Program-made: the position numbers and the translations under genes
The notes under the pieces: model-generated
The model's input: the letters and a program-made list of their open reading frames with translations, nothing else
Databases searched by the model: none
What the model was told of the DNA's origin: nothing
Source of the DNA: Rhizobiales bacterium CCH10-E5
GTDB lineage: Bacteria > Pseudomonadota > Alphaproteobacteria > Rhizobiales > Beijerinckiaceae
Length of the DNA: 5,542 bases
Assembly: GCA_001556125.1 (NCBI GenBank)
Contig: LSIG01000085.1
Coordinates: forward strand, 1-5,542
Reading direction: 5' to 3'
Shown here: one piece after another, positions 1 through 5,527 of the stretch
Layout of the letters: each line of letters opens with the position of its first letter
Position numbering within the stretch: position 1 is the stretch's first letter

Positions 1-2
1 GC

Positions 3-554
3 GGCCTGCGCGGCGTCAAGCTCGTCGTCTCCGACAGCCATGAGGGCATCAAGGCCGCCGTTTCGAAGGTACTGACGGCGACCTGGCAGCGCTGCCGGGT
101 TCACTTCATGCGCAATGCGCTCGCCCATGCCGGCCGCAGCGGACGGCGCGTCGTCTCGGCTTTCATCGCCACCGCCTTCGCACAGGACGATGCGGCCGCC
201 GCCAGCCAGCAATGGCGCAGGGTCGCCGATCAACTCCGGCCGACGGTCCCCAAGCTCGCCGCCCTGATGGACACAGCCGAGACCGACGTGCTGGCCTACA
301 TGACCTTCCCGACGCAGCACCGCGCCAAGCTGCATTCCACGAACCCGCTGGAGCGCCTCAACGGCGAGATCAAGCGCAGGACCGAGGTCGTCGGCATCTT
401 TCCCACCGAGGCCGCCATCACCCGACTGGTCGGCGCGATCCTGCTCGAACAGAACGACGAATGGGCCGTCCAGCGCGCCCGCTACATCACGCTGCAAAGC
501 ATCGCGCCGATCAGCGATGATCCCATCGTCAGCCTGCCAGCCGTGGCAGCCTGA
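3..554 (+). CDS. IS256-family (mutator-type) transposase, C-terminal 183 residues
   Basis: This is the catalytic C-terminal half of a DDE transposase that moves its own IS by cutting and joining DNA ends. The reading frame is open from the window edge, so the start and the first catalytic aspartate lie upstream. Visible marks of the family are VVSDSHEGIK, with the second catalytic Asp at bases 33-35; the RCRVHFMRN segment just after it; and STNPLERLNGEIKRRT, with the catalytic Glu at bases 351-353. The C-terminal helices VGAILLEQNDEWAVQRARY are also typical. The frame runs intact to TGA at 552-554, with no frameshift or internal stop in the visible part, so the gene may be active. Internal ATGs such as the one at 108 are not real starts, because family-specific sequence continues upstream of them. 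Assignment to the family is firm; the exact IS name is not determined. Confidence 0.93.
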   Translation, partial: GLRGVKLVVSDSHEGIKAAVSKVLTATWQRCRVHFMRNALAHAGRSGRRVVSAFIATAFAQDDAAAASQQWRRVADQLRPTVPKLAALMDTAETDVLAYMTFPTQHRAKLHSTNPLERLNGEIKRRTEVVGIFPTEAAITRLVGAILLEQNDEWAVQRARYITLQSIAPISDDPIVSLPAVAA

Positions 555-582
555 CCAGCCCGGCCAAGGCCGGCATCCTGGT
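554..582 (+). terminator. Hairpin at transposase stop codon, possible terminator
   Basis: ACCAG (554-558) pairs with CTGGT (578-582), enclosing CCGGCC (560-565) and GGCCGG (568-573). There is an internal loop of C559 opposite 574-577. The structure is GC-rich and sits directly at the transposase stop codon, where it could end or slow transcription from the IS. There is no run of T after it, so a classical Rho-independent terminator is not supported. It may simply be structure within the IS end. Confidence 0.35.
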
Positions 583-594
583 GGCTCCGAGAAG

Positions 595-620
595 CTACAC
601 CACAATCAGGGACACGACCC
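595..620 (+). repeat. Candidate right terminal inverted repeat of the IS
   Basis: The sequence CTACACCACAATCAGGGACA continuing to CGACCC lies about 40 bases after the transposase stop. Its position and its CTACACCAC...GGGACAC pattern resemble right ends of IS256-family elements as I remember them. The matching left repeat is outside the window, so the pairing cannot be confirmed and the last base is uncertain by a few nucleotides. Confidence 0.45.
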
Positions 621-660
621 CCAGAAGCGGACGCTCCCAGTGTCAGCAACGGGCCAGAAC
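621..660 (+). repeat. Dispersed intergenic 40-bp repeat, copy A
   Basis: This copy shares an ungapped 40-base alignment with two copies beyond the defence operon: 27 of 40 identical to 4921-4960 and 29 of 40 identical to 4992-5031. The best-kept blocks are AGCGGACGCTCC near the start, GTCA in the middle and GGGCCA near the end. It begins right at the probable IS end. No reading frame is conserved across the copies, so it looks like a non-coding dispersed repeat. Confidence 0.6.
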
Positions 661-710
661 CGCCTCCGCTCGCCCAGGCCGGATGCGCCAAGCCCGGACA
701 TCGGCAGACC

Positions 711-750
711 ACCGGAAAGCGGACGCTCGTCAACCGCTAACGGCAGGCCC
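711..750 (+). repeat. Dispersed intergenic repeat, diverged copy B
   Basis: The segment GAAAGCGGACGCTCGTCAAC matches the 5' half of copy A once a gap of about 4 bases is allowed. CGGCAGGCCC is only a weak echo of the 3' half. It has the same orientation as the other copies. Because only the first half is convincing, it is either a degenerate copy or a partial one. Confidence 0.4.
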
Positions 751-793
751 GCTTCCGACCCTCGCGATATTCGGGGCGTGCGGTTCTATCCTT

Positions 794-816
794 CTGCCTT
801 TCCGCCAAGAAGGCAG
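794..816 (+). other. Hairpin upstream of the defence operon (first of two)
   Basis: CTGCCTT (794-800) and AAGGCAG (810-816) are perfect inverted repeats around a 9-base loop. No T-run follows. The hairpin lies in the gene-free leader region and 21 bases before a second hairpin. It may be a protein-binding site, an RNA structural element or chance; the sequence alone does not decide. Confidence 0.35.
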
Positions 817-837
817 CTGACAAGCGCCACTATACGG

Positions 838-875
838 CTACAGCTCAACCTGTCTCAGCCAGACTAGGGCTGTAG
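838..875 (+). other. Long bulged hairpin upstream of the defence operon (second of two)
   Basis: An outer stem CTACAGC (838-844) with GCTGTAG (869-875) encloses an inner stem CCTGTCT (849-855) with AGAC (861-864) and AGG (866-868), interrupted by a bulged T865. The apical loop is CAGCC. Fourteen base pairs in 38 bases is notable for a leader region. It is not followed by a T-run, so a simple terminator is unlikely. It lies 86 bases before the gajA-like start and could act in the leader RNA if transcription starts upstream. Confidence 0.4.
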
Positions 876-951
876 TCGATGGAAGACCTTGTCAACGTAG
901 TTCAGAATGGGCGCACTACCTTTCCGTGAAAGCCGTTGTACGATGGTGTCC

Positions 952-957
952 GGGAGG
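952..957 (+). promoter_or_regulatory. Ribosome binding site deciding the gajA start
   Basis: GGGAGG stands 4 bases before the ATG at 962. The same frame is also open from a GTG at 926, but that would add 12 residues lacking any family resemblance. The protein from 962, beginning MYLSNLKIENFRAFG, has the normal N-terminus of OLD/RecF-type ATPases. The site therefore supports 962 as the true start. Confidence 0.75.
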
Positions 958-961
958 CGCT

Positions 962-2956
962 ATGTATCTGTCGAATCTAAAGATTGAAAACTTCAGGGCG
1001 TTCGGCTCGGCAGCGGCGGGCACGTCGCTAGACCTTGCCCTATCGCCAGGGCTGAACCTGCTTGTGGGTGAGAACGACGCGGGTAAAACAGCCGTCGTGG
1101 ACGCAATCCGCCACCTGCTCTGGACCACGAGCCAGGATTTCCACCGTTTGACGGAAGACGACTTCCATGTCACCGGCGACCAGCGCGCCCAAGACATGAA
1201 GATCACCGCCCGCTTCGAAGGGCTCAGCCTGCTGCAGCGGGCGGCGTTCCTGGAATACCTCACGATCACCGACGGCGCCGAGCCCTCACTGTCGATCTCC
1301 TTGCTTGCCCGGAGACAGGACGGCGCGGGAGGGCAGAAAGGCCGCGCAAGCGTCTTCTTCCGCGCCGGGGCAGACGCCAAGGGTCCGCCGGTCGAGGGCG
1401 CCCTGAGGGAGTTCCTGCGCTGCACCTACCTCAAGCCCCTCCGGGACGCCGAAGGGGAACTCACCGCCGGTAAAAGTTCACGGCTGTCGCAGATCCTGAA
1501 GTCGCACCCCGACTTTGCTGAACAGGCGAAAAGCGACTGGTCCATTGAGGCGCCGACGATCTCTCCCACCACGCTCGTCGGCATCATGAAGCAGGCGGAA
1601 CACCTGATCCGCTCCAACACCGTCGTTCAGGCGGTGCATACCAACATCAATAGCCAATTTCTCGAGGACCTGTCCCTTGGGACCGAAATCCTCACCGCGG
1701 CCATCTCCGTGGCCCGCAGCGCCGATCTGCAGCAGATCCTCGAGAAGCTGGAGCTGGCACTCGACTCCAAAACCGGCGTCGGTCTCCCAACGCGGCGCGG
1801 CCTCGGGTTGAACAACGTCCTGTTCATGGCCACCGAACTGCTCCTCCTCGGGGCATCGGACGGGATGCCGTTGCTGCTGATCGAGGAACCAGAGGCCCAT
1901 CTTCACCCCCAGATGCAACTCCGCCTGATGGAGATGCTCGCAACACGGGCCGCGCATCCTGCACCGCCCCCCTCTTCCTCGGAAGGCGACCCTGAACCGG
2001 ACGCCGGCTTGCCGCCCCCACCGGAGCGGGTTCAGGTCATCGTGACCACCCACAGTCCGACCCTGGCCTCCAAAGCCGACGTCGAGACGCTTACCCTGAT
2101 CACCCAGCATCAGGCCTTTTCCCTGGCGTCGACCTGCACCCAGCTCGACGCGAGCGACTACGCCTTCCTTCGCCGGTTCCTCGACGCGACTAAAGCCAAT
2201 CTGTTCTTCGCCAAGGCGGTGCTGGTGGTCGAAGGCGACGGCGAGAACATCATCCTTCCAGCGTTGGCCAAGGCACTTGGACGGTCTTTCTCGAAGTACG
2301 GCGTCTCGGTCGTGAGCGTCGGCCACCGTGGTCTGTTCCGCTATTCGCGAATTTTCCAGCGCAATGACGAGCGCAAGATTCCTATCCGGGTCGCCTGTGT
2401 TGCGGATCGAGATGTGCCGCCAGCAGAGGTCAGAGAGTATGTTCCGGCCCCGGCGCCCCCCAAGGAGGGGAAGGAAGCCGCGCGCAAGTTCGCCAACGAG
2501 TTCAGCGTCGAGGAGCTCACGGGCTTCTCGGACAAGCTCCGGGAGCGGGACGCAGAGCCGGTTCAGACCTTCGTGTCCCCCAGTTGGACCCTTGAACACG
2601 ATATCGCGCTCAACTCCGGTCTTCGCCCCCTCATGCACCGCGCCGTCAGGCTGGCACGCCGCGCGAAAAGCAGTGGAACCCTCACGACAACTGTAGTCGC
2701 GACCGTGCGAGATGTGGCCGACAAGGAGCTCGCCGAATGGGTGTCGGCAGGGCTCTCGAACGAACATATCGCCGCAAAGATCTATCAGGCACTTTTCGAC
2801 AAGAAGGCTTCCAAGGCCGAGACGGCCCAATACCTCGCCGATGAGCTTGAGCGCGCGAACCTGTCTCCGACGGAACTGGCCGCCCGCCTTCCGGCGTATC
2901 TGGTCAACGCGATCGAATACGTCACGGCGCCGATCGAAATAGATGAGGCCATATGA
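962..2956 (+). CDS. gajA: Gabija-type OLD-family ATPase/Toprim endonuclease GajA
   Basis: A 664-residue cytoplasmic protein, probably the nucleotide-regulated DNA-cutting subunit of a Gabija anti-phage system. The N-terminal ABC-type ATPase shows MYLSNLKIENFRAFG (1-15), Walker A GENDAGKT (36-43, Lys42), a signature-like RGLGLNNVLFM (279-289), Walker B LLLIEEPEAHLHP (304-316, acidic pair E308/E309) and the H-switch TTHSP (362-366). The C-terminal Toprim nuclease shows VLVVEGDGE (420-428, metal-binding E424), ADRD (481-484), WTLEHDI (542-548) and a late KAETAQYLA segment (618-626), which matches the conserved lysine region of class 2 OLD nucleases. All key residues are present. Unusual points are a Pro/Ser/Glu-rich insert at 332-356, between Walker B and the H-switch, and a second Pro/Ala loop at 494-501. 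The Bacillus prototype is shorter, about 580 residues as I recall. The stop codon overlaps the helicase start, indicating one operon. A lone OLD nuclease or another OLD-helicase system is the alternative. Confidence 0.88.
   Translation: MYLSNLKIENFRAFGSAAAGTSLDLALSPGLNLLVGENDAGKTAVVDAIRHLLWTTSQDFHRLTEDDFHVTGDQRAQDMKITARFEGLSLLQRAAFLEYLTITDGAEPSLSISLLARRQDGAGGQKGRASVFFRAGADAKGPPVEGALREFLRCTYLKPLRDAEGELTAGKSSRLSQILKSHPDFAEQAKSDWSIEAPTISPTTLVGIMKQAEHLIRSNTVVQAVHTNINSQFLEDLSLGTEILTAAISVARSADLQQILEKLELALDSKTGVGLPTRRGLGLNNVLFMATELLLLGASDGMPLLLIEEPEAHLHPQMQLRLMEMLATRAAHPAPPPSSSEGDPEPDAGLPPPPERVQVIVTTHSPTLASKADVETLTLITQHQAFSLASTCTQLDASDYAFLRRFLDATKANLFFAKAVLVVEGDGENIILPALAKALGRSFSKYGVSVVSVGHRGLFRYSRIFQRNDERKIPIRVACVADRDVPPAEVREYVPAPAPPKEGKEAARKFANEFSVEELTGFSDKLRERDAEPVQTFVSPSWTLEHDIALNSGLRPLMHRAVRLARRAKSSGTLTTTVVATVRDVADKELAEWVSAGLSNEHIAAKIYQALFDKKASKAETAQYLADELERANLSPTELAARLPAYLVNAIEYVTAPIEIDEAI
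2945..2956 (+). promoter_or_regulatory. Translational coupling site between gajA and gajB
   Basis: A weak GAGG ribosome binding site (2945-2948) lies inside the last codons of the first gene. The helicase ATG at 2953 overlaps the TGA of the first gene as ATGA (2953-2956). This arrangement favours stop-restart translation and matched production of the two proteins, as expected for partners in a complex. Confidence 0.75.
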
Positions 2957-4872
2957 TCCCCGTCGAGATCGAGGATACCGACATCGACGAAATCGCCGGC
3001 TTCATGGGCCGGGATTTCGATGCGGCGGACTGCCGGCAGATCCTCAAGGCTCGCGAGAGCCTTGACGTCCAGGCCGCTCCCGGAAGCGGCAAGACGACGC
3101 TGCTCGTCGCCAAGCTGGCCCTGCTGGGCACACGCTGGCCCCACGCTCGCCAAGGCATGTGTGTCCTGTCCCACACTAATGTGGCTCGCGTGGAGGTGGA
3201 GACACGCCTTCACCATCACCCGGCAGGCCGCGCCCTGCTGGGCTATCCGCACTTCATCGGCACCATTCAGACCTTCGCTCATCAGTTCCTGGCGCTCCCG
3301 TATCTACGGGGCCTGGGGATCACCCCCCGCAGCATCGACGACGCGCGCTTCACGGCAGCGGCGAAAAGGCTCGGGGGACTCAATGGTTACTGGCACGCCA
3401 AGAAGCACCTCGAGCGGCATCCCAACAGCGCTGATAGCATCCTTTCTTCACTCACCCTTTCGGGCGCCGATCTCGCCCTCACCTGCAGCGAGACCCTGCC
3501 GAGCGCGAAGACTGACACCTTCAAGAGCTTTGAAAGCCTGAAATGGCGGCTCGTCGAGGACGGCATCTTCCGCTTTGCAGACATGTTCGCCTTTGCTCAG
3601 CGGGCGCTCCGGGATGTCCCCGGAATAGCAGAGGCCGTGAGCAGCCGCTTTCCCGTCGTGTTCTTCGATGAGATGCAGGACACCGACGCCCTCCAGGAGG
3701 CATTCGCCAAGGCCGCCTTCGACGACCGATCGACGGTCCAGCGCTTCGGAGACTGCAACCAGGGCATATACGACGGATCCGACCGCGCCGGGACGCTAAG
3801 CAGCTTTCCTGTTGAAGACGCGATTGATCTCTCCCACAGCCGCCGCTTCGGCCCGCGCATTGCCAAGGTGGCCTCTACCCTCACGGTCGTTCGCTCCCAG
3901 CAGATTGTTGGAAATCCCGAGCGTGCCGAGAAGCGGCACGCGATTTTCCTGTTCGACAAGTCCTGCGTCGACCGCGTACTGCCCGCGTTTGGGAGCCACA
4001 TACTCGCGGAATTTCCCGAGCCGCTTCACGCCGGATTTGTCGCCAAGGCGGTCGCACTGCGGAAAACGGGTGAAGGCACATACTGGCCCCGGCACCTCGG
4101 CGACTATTGGCCGGATTTCGATGCGACCCAGACATCGAGGTCAAATGGCCTGAGCACCTTGATCGGCTATGTTCGCCGGGCGCGTGCGGTCTTGACGGAA
4201 GACGGGGCTCTCCACGCGGCCGCGCCGATTATTTGGGAGGGCGTCACGGCCTTCCTCAACAATCACAATTGCGAACTTCCGACCGGAGAGACGATTGGAA
4301 AGAGATCTGTGCTCAGGGCGCTCGATGAGGCGAACCCCGAGGCCTCAGCCTGTCTGCTCGCTGCAGTGTATGGCTGCTGCCTTGGACCGGCGCTCGTCGA
4401 GACATCCTGGAAGACGATCGTTCAGAACCTCGTCACCTCACTGCGGCCTTTGACGTCGACTGCCTCAGTGACCGACGACTTCCTCATCTGGGATCCCGCC
4501 GCCCCGGTGGTCGAAGACAAGGTGACCGAACGCCGAAACACCTACGAGCATCTCGTGGACGACCGATCGGTCGCAATCGACCTCAACACCATCGCGGGGG
4601 TTAAGGGAGAGACGCACGATGCGACGCTGGTGCTGACGTCCTCCAAGAACAAGCTGTACGACCTCAAAGAGGCGCTCGGCCTGCTTTCCGGAACCGCCGC
4701 CGCCAGGCAGGCGAAAACGATCCCGCCGCAGCTGATGAACCTCTTCGTCGGGATCACGCGGCCCCAATCCCTGCTCTGCCTCGCCGTCGTTGCCGACCAC
4801 ATCACAGAGTCCCACAAGTCCGCATTCATCGGCAACGGATGGCTGGTTCAGGACCTGCGCGAGCGGAGATGA
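2953..4872 (+). CDS. gajB: Gabija-type UvrD/Rep-like superfamily 1 helicase GajB
   Basis: A 639-residue UvrD/PcrA/Rep-like superfamily 1A helicase, probably the DNA-sensing partner of the upstream nuclease. The motifs appear in the expected order: a Q-motif region around Q29, Walker A APGSGKTT (42-49, Lys47), Ia VLSHTNVA (71-78), Ib GTIQTFAHQFL (103-113), II FFDEMQDT (237-244, D239/E240), III GDCNQGIYDG (266-275), IV SHSRRF (294-299, R297), V IAGVKGETHDATLVL (547-561) and VI LFVGITRPQSLLCLAV (597-612, R603). Every motif needed for ATP hydrolysis and DNA translocation is intact. In known Gabija, GajB is activated by DNA ends and works in a complex with GajA, which fits the ATGA overlap with the gene before. 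The Bacillus prototype is shorter, about 500 residues as I recall. The long 300-546 segment between motifs IV and V has no motif I recognise and may account for the difference. A general repair helicase is unlikely given the partner gene. Confidence 0.88.
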   Translation: MIPVEIEDTDIDEIAGFMGRDFDAADCRQILKARESLDVQAAPGSGKTTLLVAKLALLGTRWPHARQGMCVLSHTNVARVEVETRLHHHPAGRALLGYPHFIGTIQTFAHQFLALPYLRGLGITPRSIDDARFTAAAKRLGGLNGYWHAKKHLERHPNSADSILSSLTLSGADLALTCSETLPSAKTDTFKSFESLKWRLVEDGIFRFADMFAFAQRALRDVPGIAEAVSSRFPVVFFDEMQDTDALQEAFAKAAFDDRSTVQRFGDCNQGIYDGSDRAGTLSSFPVEDAIDLSHSRRFGPRIAKVASTLTVVRSQQIVGNPERAEKRHAIFLFDKSCVDRVLPAFGSHILAEFPEPLHAGFVAKAVALRKTGEGTYWPRHLGDYWPDFDATQTSRSNGLSTLIGYVRRARAVLTEDGALHAAAPIIWEGVTAFLNNHNCELPTGETIGKRSVLRALDEANPEASACLLAAVYGCCLGPALVETSWKTIVQNLVTSLRPLTSTASVTDDFLIWDPAAPVVEDKVTERRNTYEHLVDDRSVAIDLNTIAGVKGETHDATLVLTSSKNKLYDLKEALGLLSGTAAARQAKTIPPQLMNLFVGITRPQSLLCLAVVADHITESHKSAFIGNGWLVQDLRERR

Positions 4873-4920
4873 GGCCAGCGAGGCGAGCAGCGCACTTGAT
4901 CCGGGCAAGCTTAGAGGTGC

Positions 4921-4960
4921 CTAGAAGCAGACGTTCCGCAGGTCACCCAAGGGCCAATCC
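4921..4960 (+). repeat. Dispersed intergenic 40-bp repeat, copy C
   Basis: It lies 48 bases after the helicase stop and has the same orientation as copy A. It is 27 of 40 identical to copy A and 26 of 40 identical to copy D without gaps. It begins with AGAAGCAGACGTTCC, keeps GTCA in the middle and GGGCCA near the end. Confidence 0.6.
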
Positions 4961-4991
4961 CACCGCGCAATAAACAGCCAAGCTGGACCTC

Positions 4992-5031
4992 CCGAAACCG
5001 GACGCTCCGGATGTCAGGAAAGGGCCAAGAA
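4992..5031 (+). repeat. Dispersed intergenic 40-bp repeat, copy D
   Basis: This is the best match to copy A (29 of 40, ungapped) and has the same orientation. It contains the small palindrome CCGGACGCTCCGG (4998-5010), followed by GTCA and GGGCCA. It is separated from copy C by 31 bases. No terminator with a T-run was found anywhere between the helicase stop and this repeat, although the operon should end here. Confidence 0.6.
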
Positions 5032-5128
5032 TTTCGCATTGATCGGCGACCAAGCGACATGTTCAGCCAGAAAGCGTGCAAGCTTCGGAACCCTATCCTG
5101 GGAACCCCTGCGAACGTGAGCCGATGAG

Positions 5129-5156
5129 CCGTTCCGGGAGAGACGAACCGGAACGG
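5129..5156 (+). promoter_or_regulatory. Perfect 9-bp inverted repeat overlapping the ribosome binding site of the next gene
   Basis: CCGTTCCGG (5129-5137) and CCGGAACGG (5148-5156) are perfect inverted repeats around a 10-base loop. The right arm ends 2 bases before the ATG at 5159 and contains the only plausible ribosome binding sequence at normal spacing, GGAACGGG. It could be an operator for a dimeric regulator, or an RNA hairpin that hides the start of translation. Which of the two cannot be told from the sequence. Confidence 0.5.
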
Positions 5157-5158
5157 GT

Positions 5159-5527
5159 ATGAGGATGAATAGCAATACGGAGGGCGGCGACACCGCCCTG
5201 GACGAGGCGCGGCCGACGGCCGCGCATCTGTCGCGCTACCAGCGCGGCTACCAGATGACGACCGATCAGCCGGAGCGGTTCTTCTGGCTCTGGCAGGAAG
5301 CCCTGGCGCACGCGCTGCTGCTCGAGCAGCAGCCTGAGCGGTCATTTCCCGAGCATGGCGGCCTGACGGCCCTACAGATGGCGGAGGGCGCTCGCGCCCA
5401 TGCGCGCCTCTACGCCTTCATGCTGGCTGAAGCACCGGCGCGCGAGATCGGGCATTTCGAGCGCAAGATCATGGTCGCCGAGGCCATGGCTGCAGATTCC
5501 GACGCGACCGGCCGGGTAATCCAATAA
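5159..5527 (+). CDS. Small protein of unknown function, 122 residues
   Basis: I do not recognise this gene. It encodes a soluble, cysteine-free protein with a polar N-terminus (about residues 1-20), then segments rich in Ala, Leu, Glu and Arg that look mostly helical: RFFWLWQEALAHALLLEQQ (40-58), LQMAEGARAHARLYAFMLAE (72-91) and REIGHFERKIMVAEAMAAD (95-113). No signal peptide, membrane segment, helix-turn-helix or catalytic motif is evident. The start is uncertain. ATG at 5159 has GGAACGGG just upstream, inside the inverted repeat; ATG at 5165 would shorten it by two residues and has AGG too close to serve as a binding site. The Ala- and Arg-rich coding pattern is consistent with a real high-GC gene. 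It follows the defence operon in the same direction after 286 bases and is probably transcribed separately. It may be a host or plasmid accessory gene rather than part of the defence system. Confidence 0.6.
   Translation: MRMNSNTEGGDTALDEARPTAAHLSRYQRGYQMTTDQPERFFWLWQEALAHALLLEQQPERSFPEHGGLTALQMAEGARAHARLYAFMLAEAPAREIGHFERKIMVAEAMAADSDATGRVIQ

Larger units (their letters stand above)
1..620 (+). mobile_element. IS256-family insertion sequence, right-hand part (left part outside window)
   Basis: The stretch holds the C-terminal part of a mutator-type transposase, a short non-coding tail and a candidate terminal inverted repeat. The element is cut by the window edge, so its left end, its full length and any target-site duplication cannot be seen. 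The right boundary near 620 is an inference. It rests on the GGGACACGACC-type sequence, which resembles ends of this family as I remember them, and on the unrelated repeat copy that begins at 621. Transposase and tail together end about 340 bases upstream of the defence operon. Confidence 0.6.
4873..5158. other. Intergenic region after the defence operon, no gene seen
   Basis: The region holds repeat copies C and D, two GGAACCC sites 14 bases apart start to start (5087-5093 and 5101-5107) and the inverted repeat at 5129-5156. I see no credible coding sequence on either strand; the minus-strand frame across it crosses the repeats and has no family resemblance. TATCCT (5094-5099), between the GGAACCC sites, could be a -10 box, but no matching -35 box was found. 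Confidence 0.6.

Noticed and set aside
517..867. Plus-strand open frame of 116 codons after the transposase
   Set aside because: It overlaps the transposase end, crosses the IS end, a repeat and a hairpin, and its product is low-complexity Pro/Arg/Ser sequence.
889..944. Promoter for the gajA-like gene (TTGTCA at 889-894, TACGAT at 939-944)
   Set aside because: TTGTCA has no acceptable -10 box at 16-18 bases, and TACGAT has no acceptable -35 box at 17 bases. A promoter is expected here but cannot be placed with confidence.
926..961. Upstream GTG start adding 12 residues to the GajA-like protein
   Set aside because: The ATG at 962 has GGGAGG 4 bases ahead and gives the typical MYLSNLKIENF start. 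The added residues do not resemble the family and no binding site precedes 926.
1478..2830. 450-codon open frame on the minus strand
   Set aside because: It lies wholly within the GajA-like gene in antisense, shows no recognisable domain, and is the kind of long shadow frame common in high-GC coding DNA.
621..5031. The 40-bp repeats as a CRISPR array
   Set aside because: Copies are only about 65 to 73 percent identical, irregularly spaced and split by a 4-kb operon, so they do not form an array.
4905..5085. GCAAGCTT at 4905-4912 and 5078-5085 as a paired regulatory site
   Set aside because: An 8-base word occurring twice without conserved surroundings is too weak, and the spacing is unlike an operator pair.
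4911..5345. Minus-strand open frame across the region after the helicase
   Set aside because: It runs through two repeat copies and the inverted repeat, opposes the small plus-strand gene and has an arbitrary composition.
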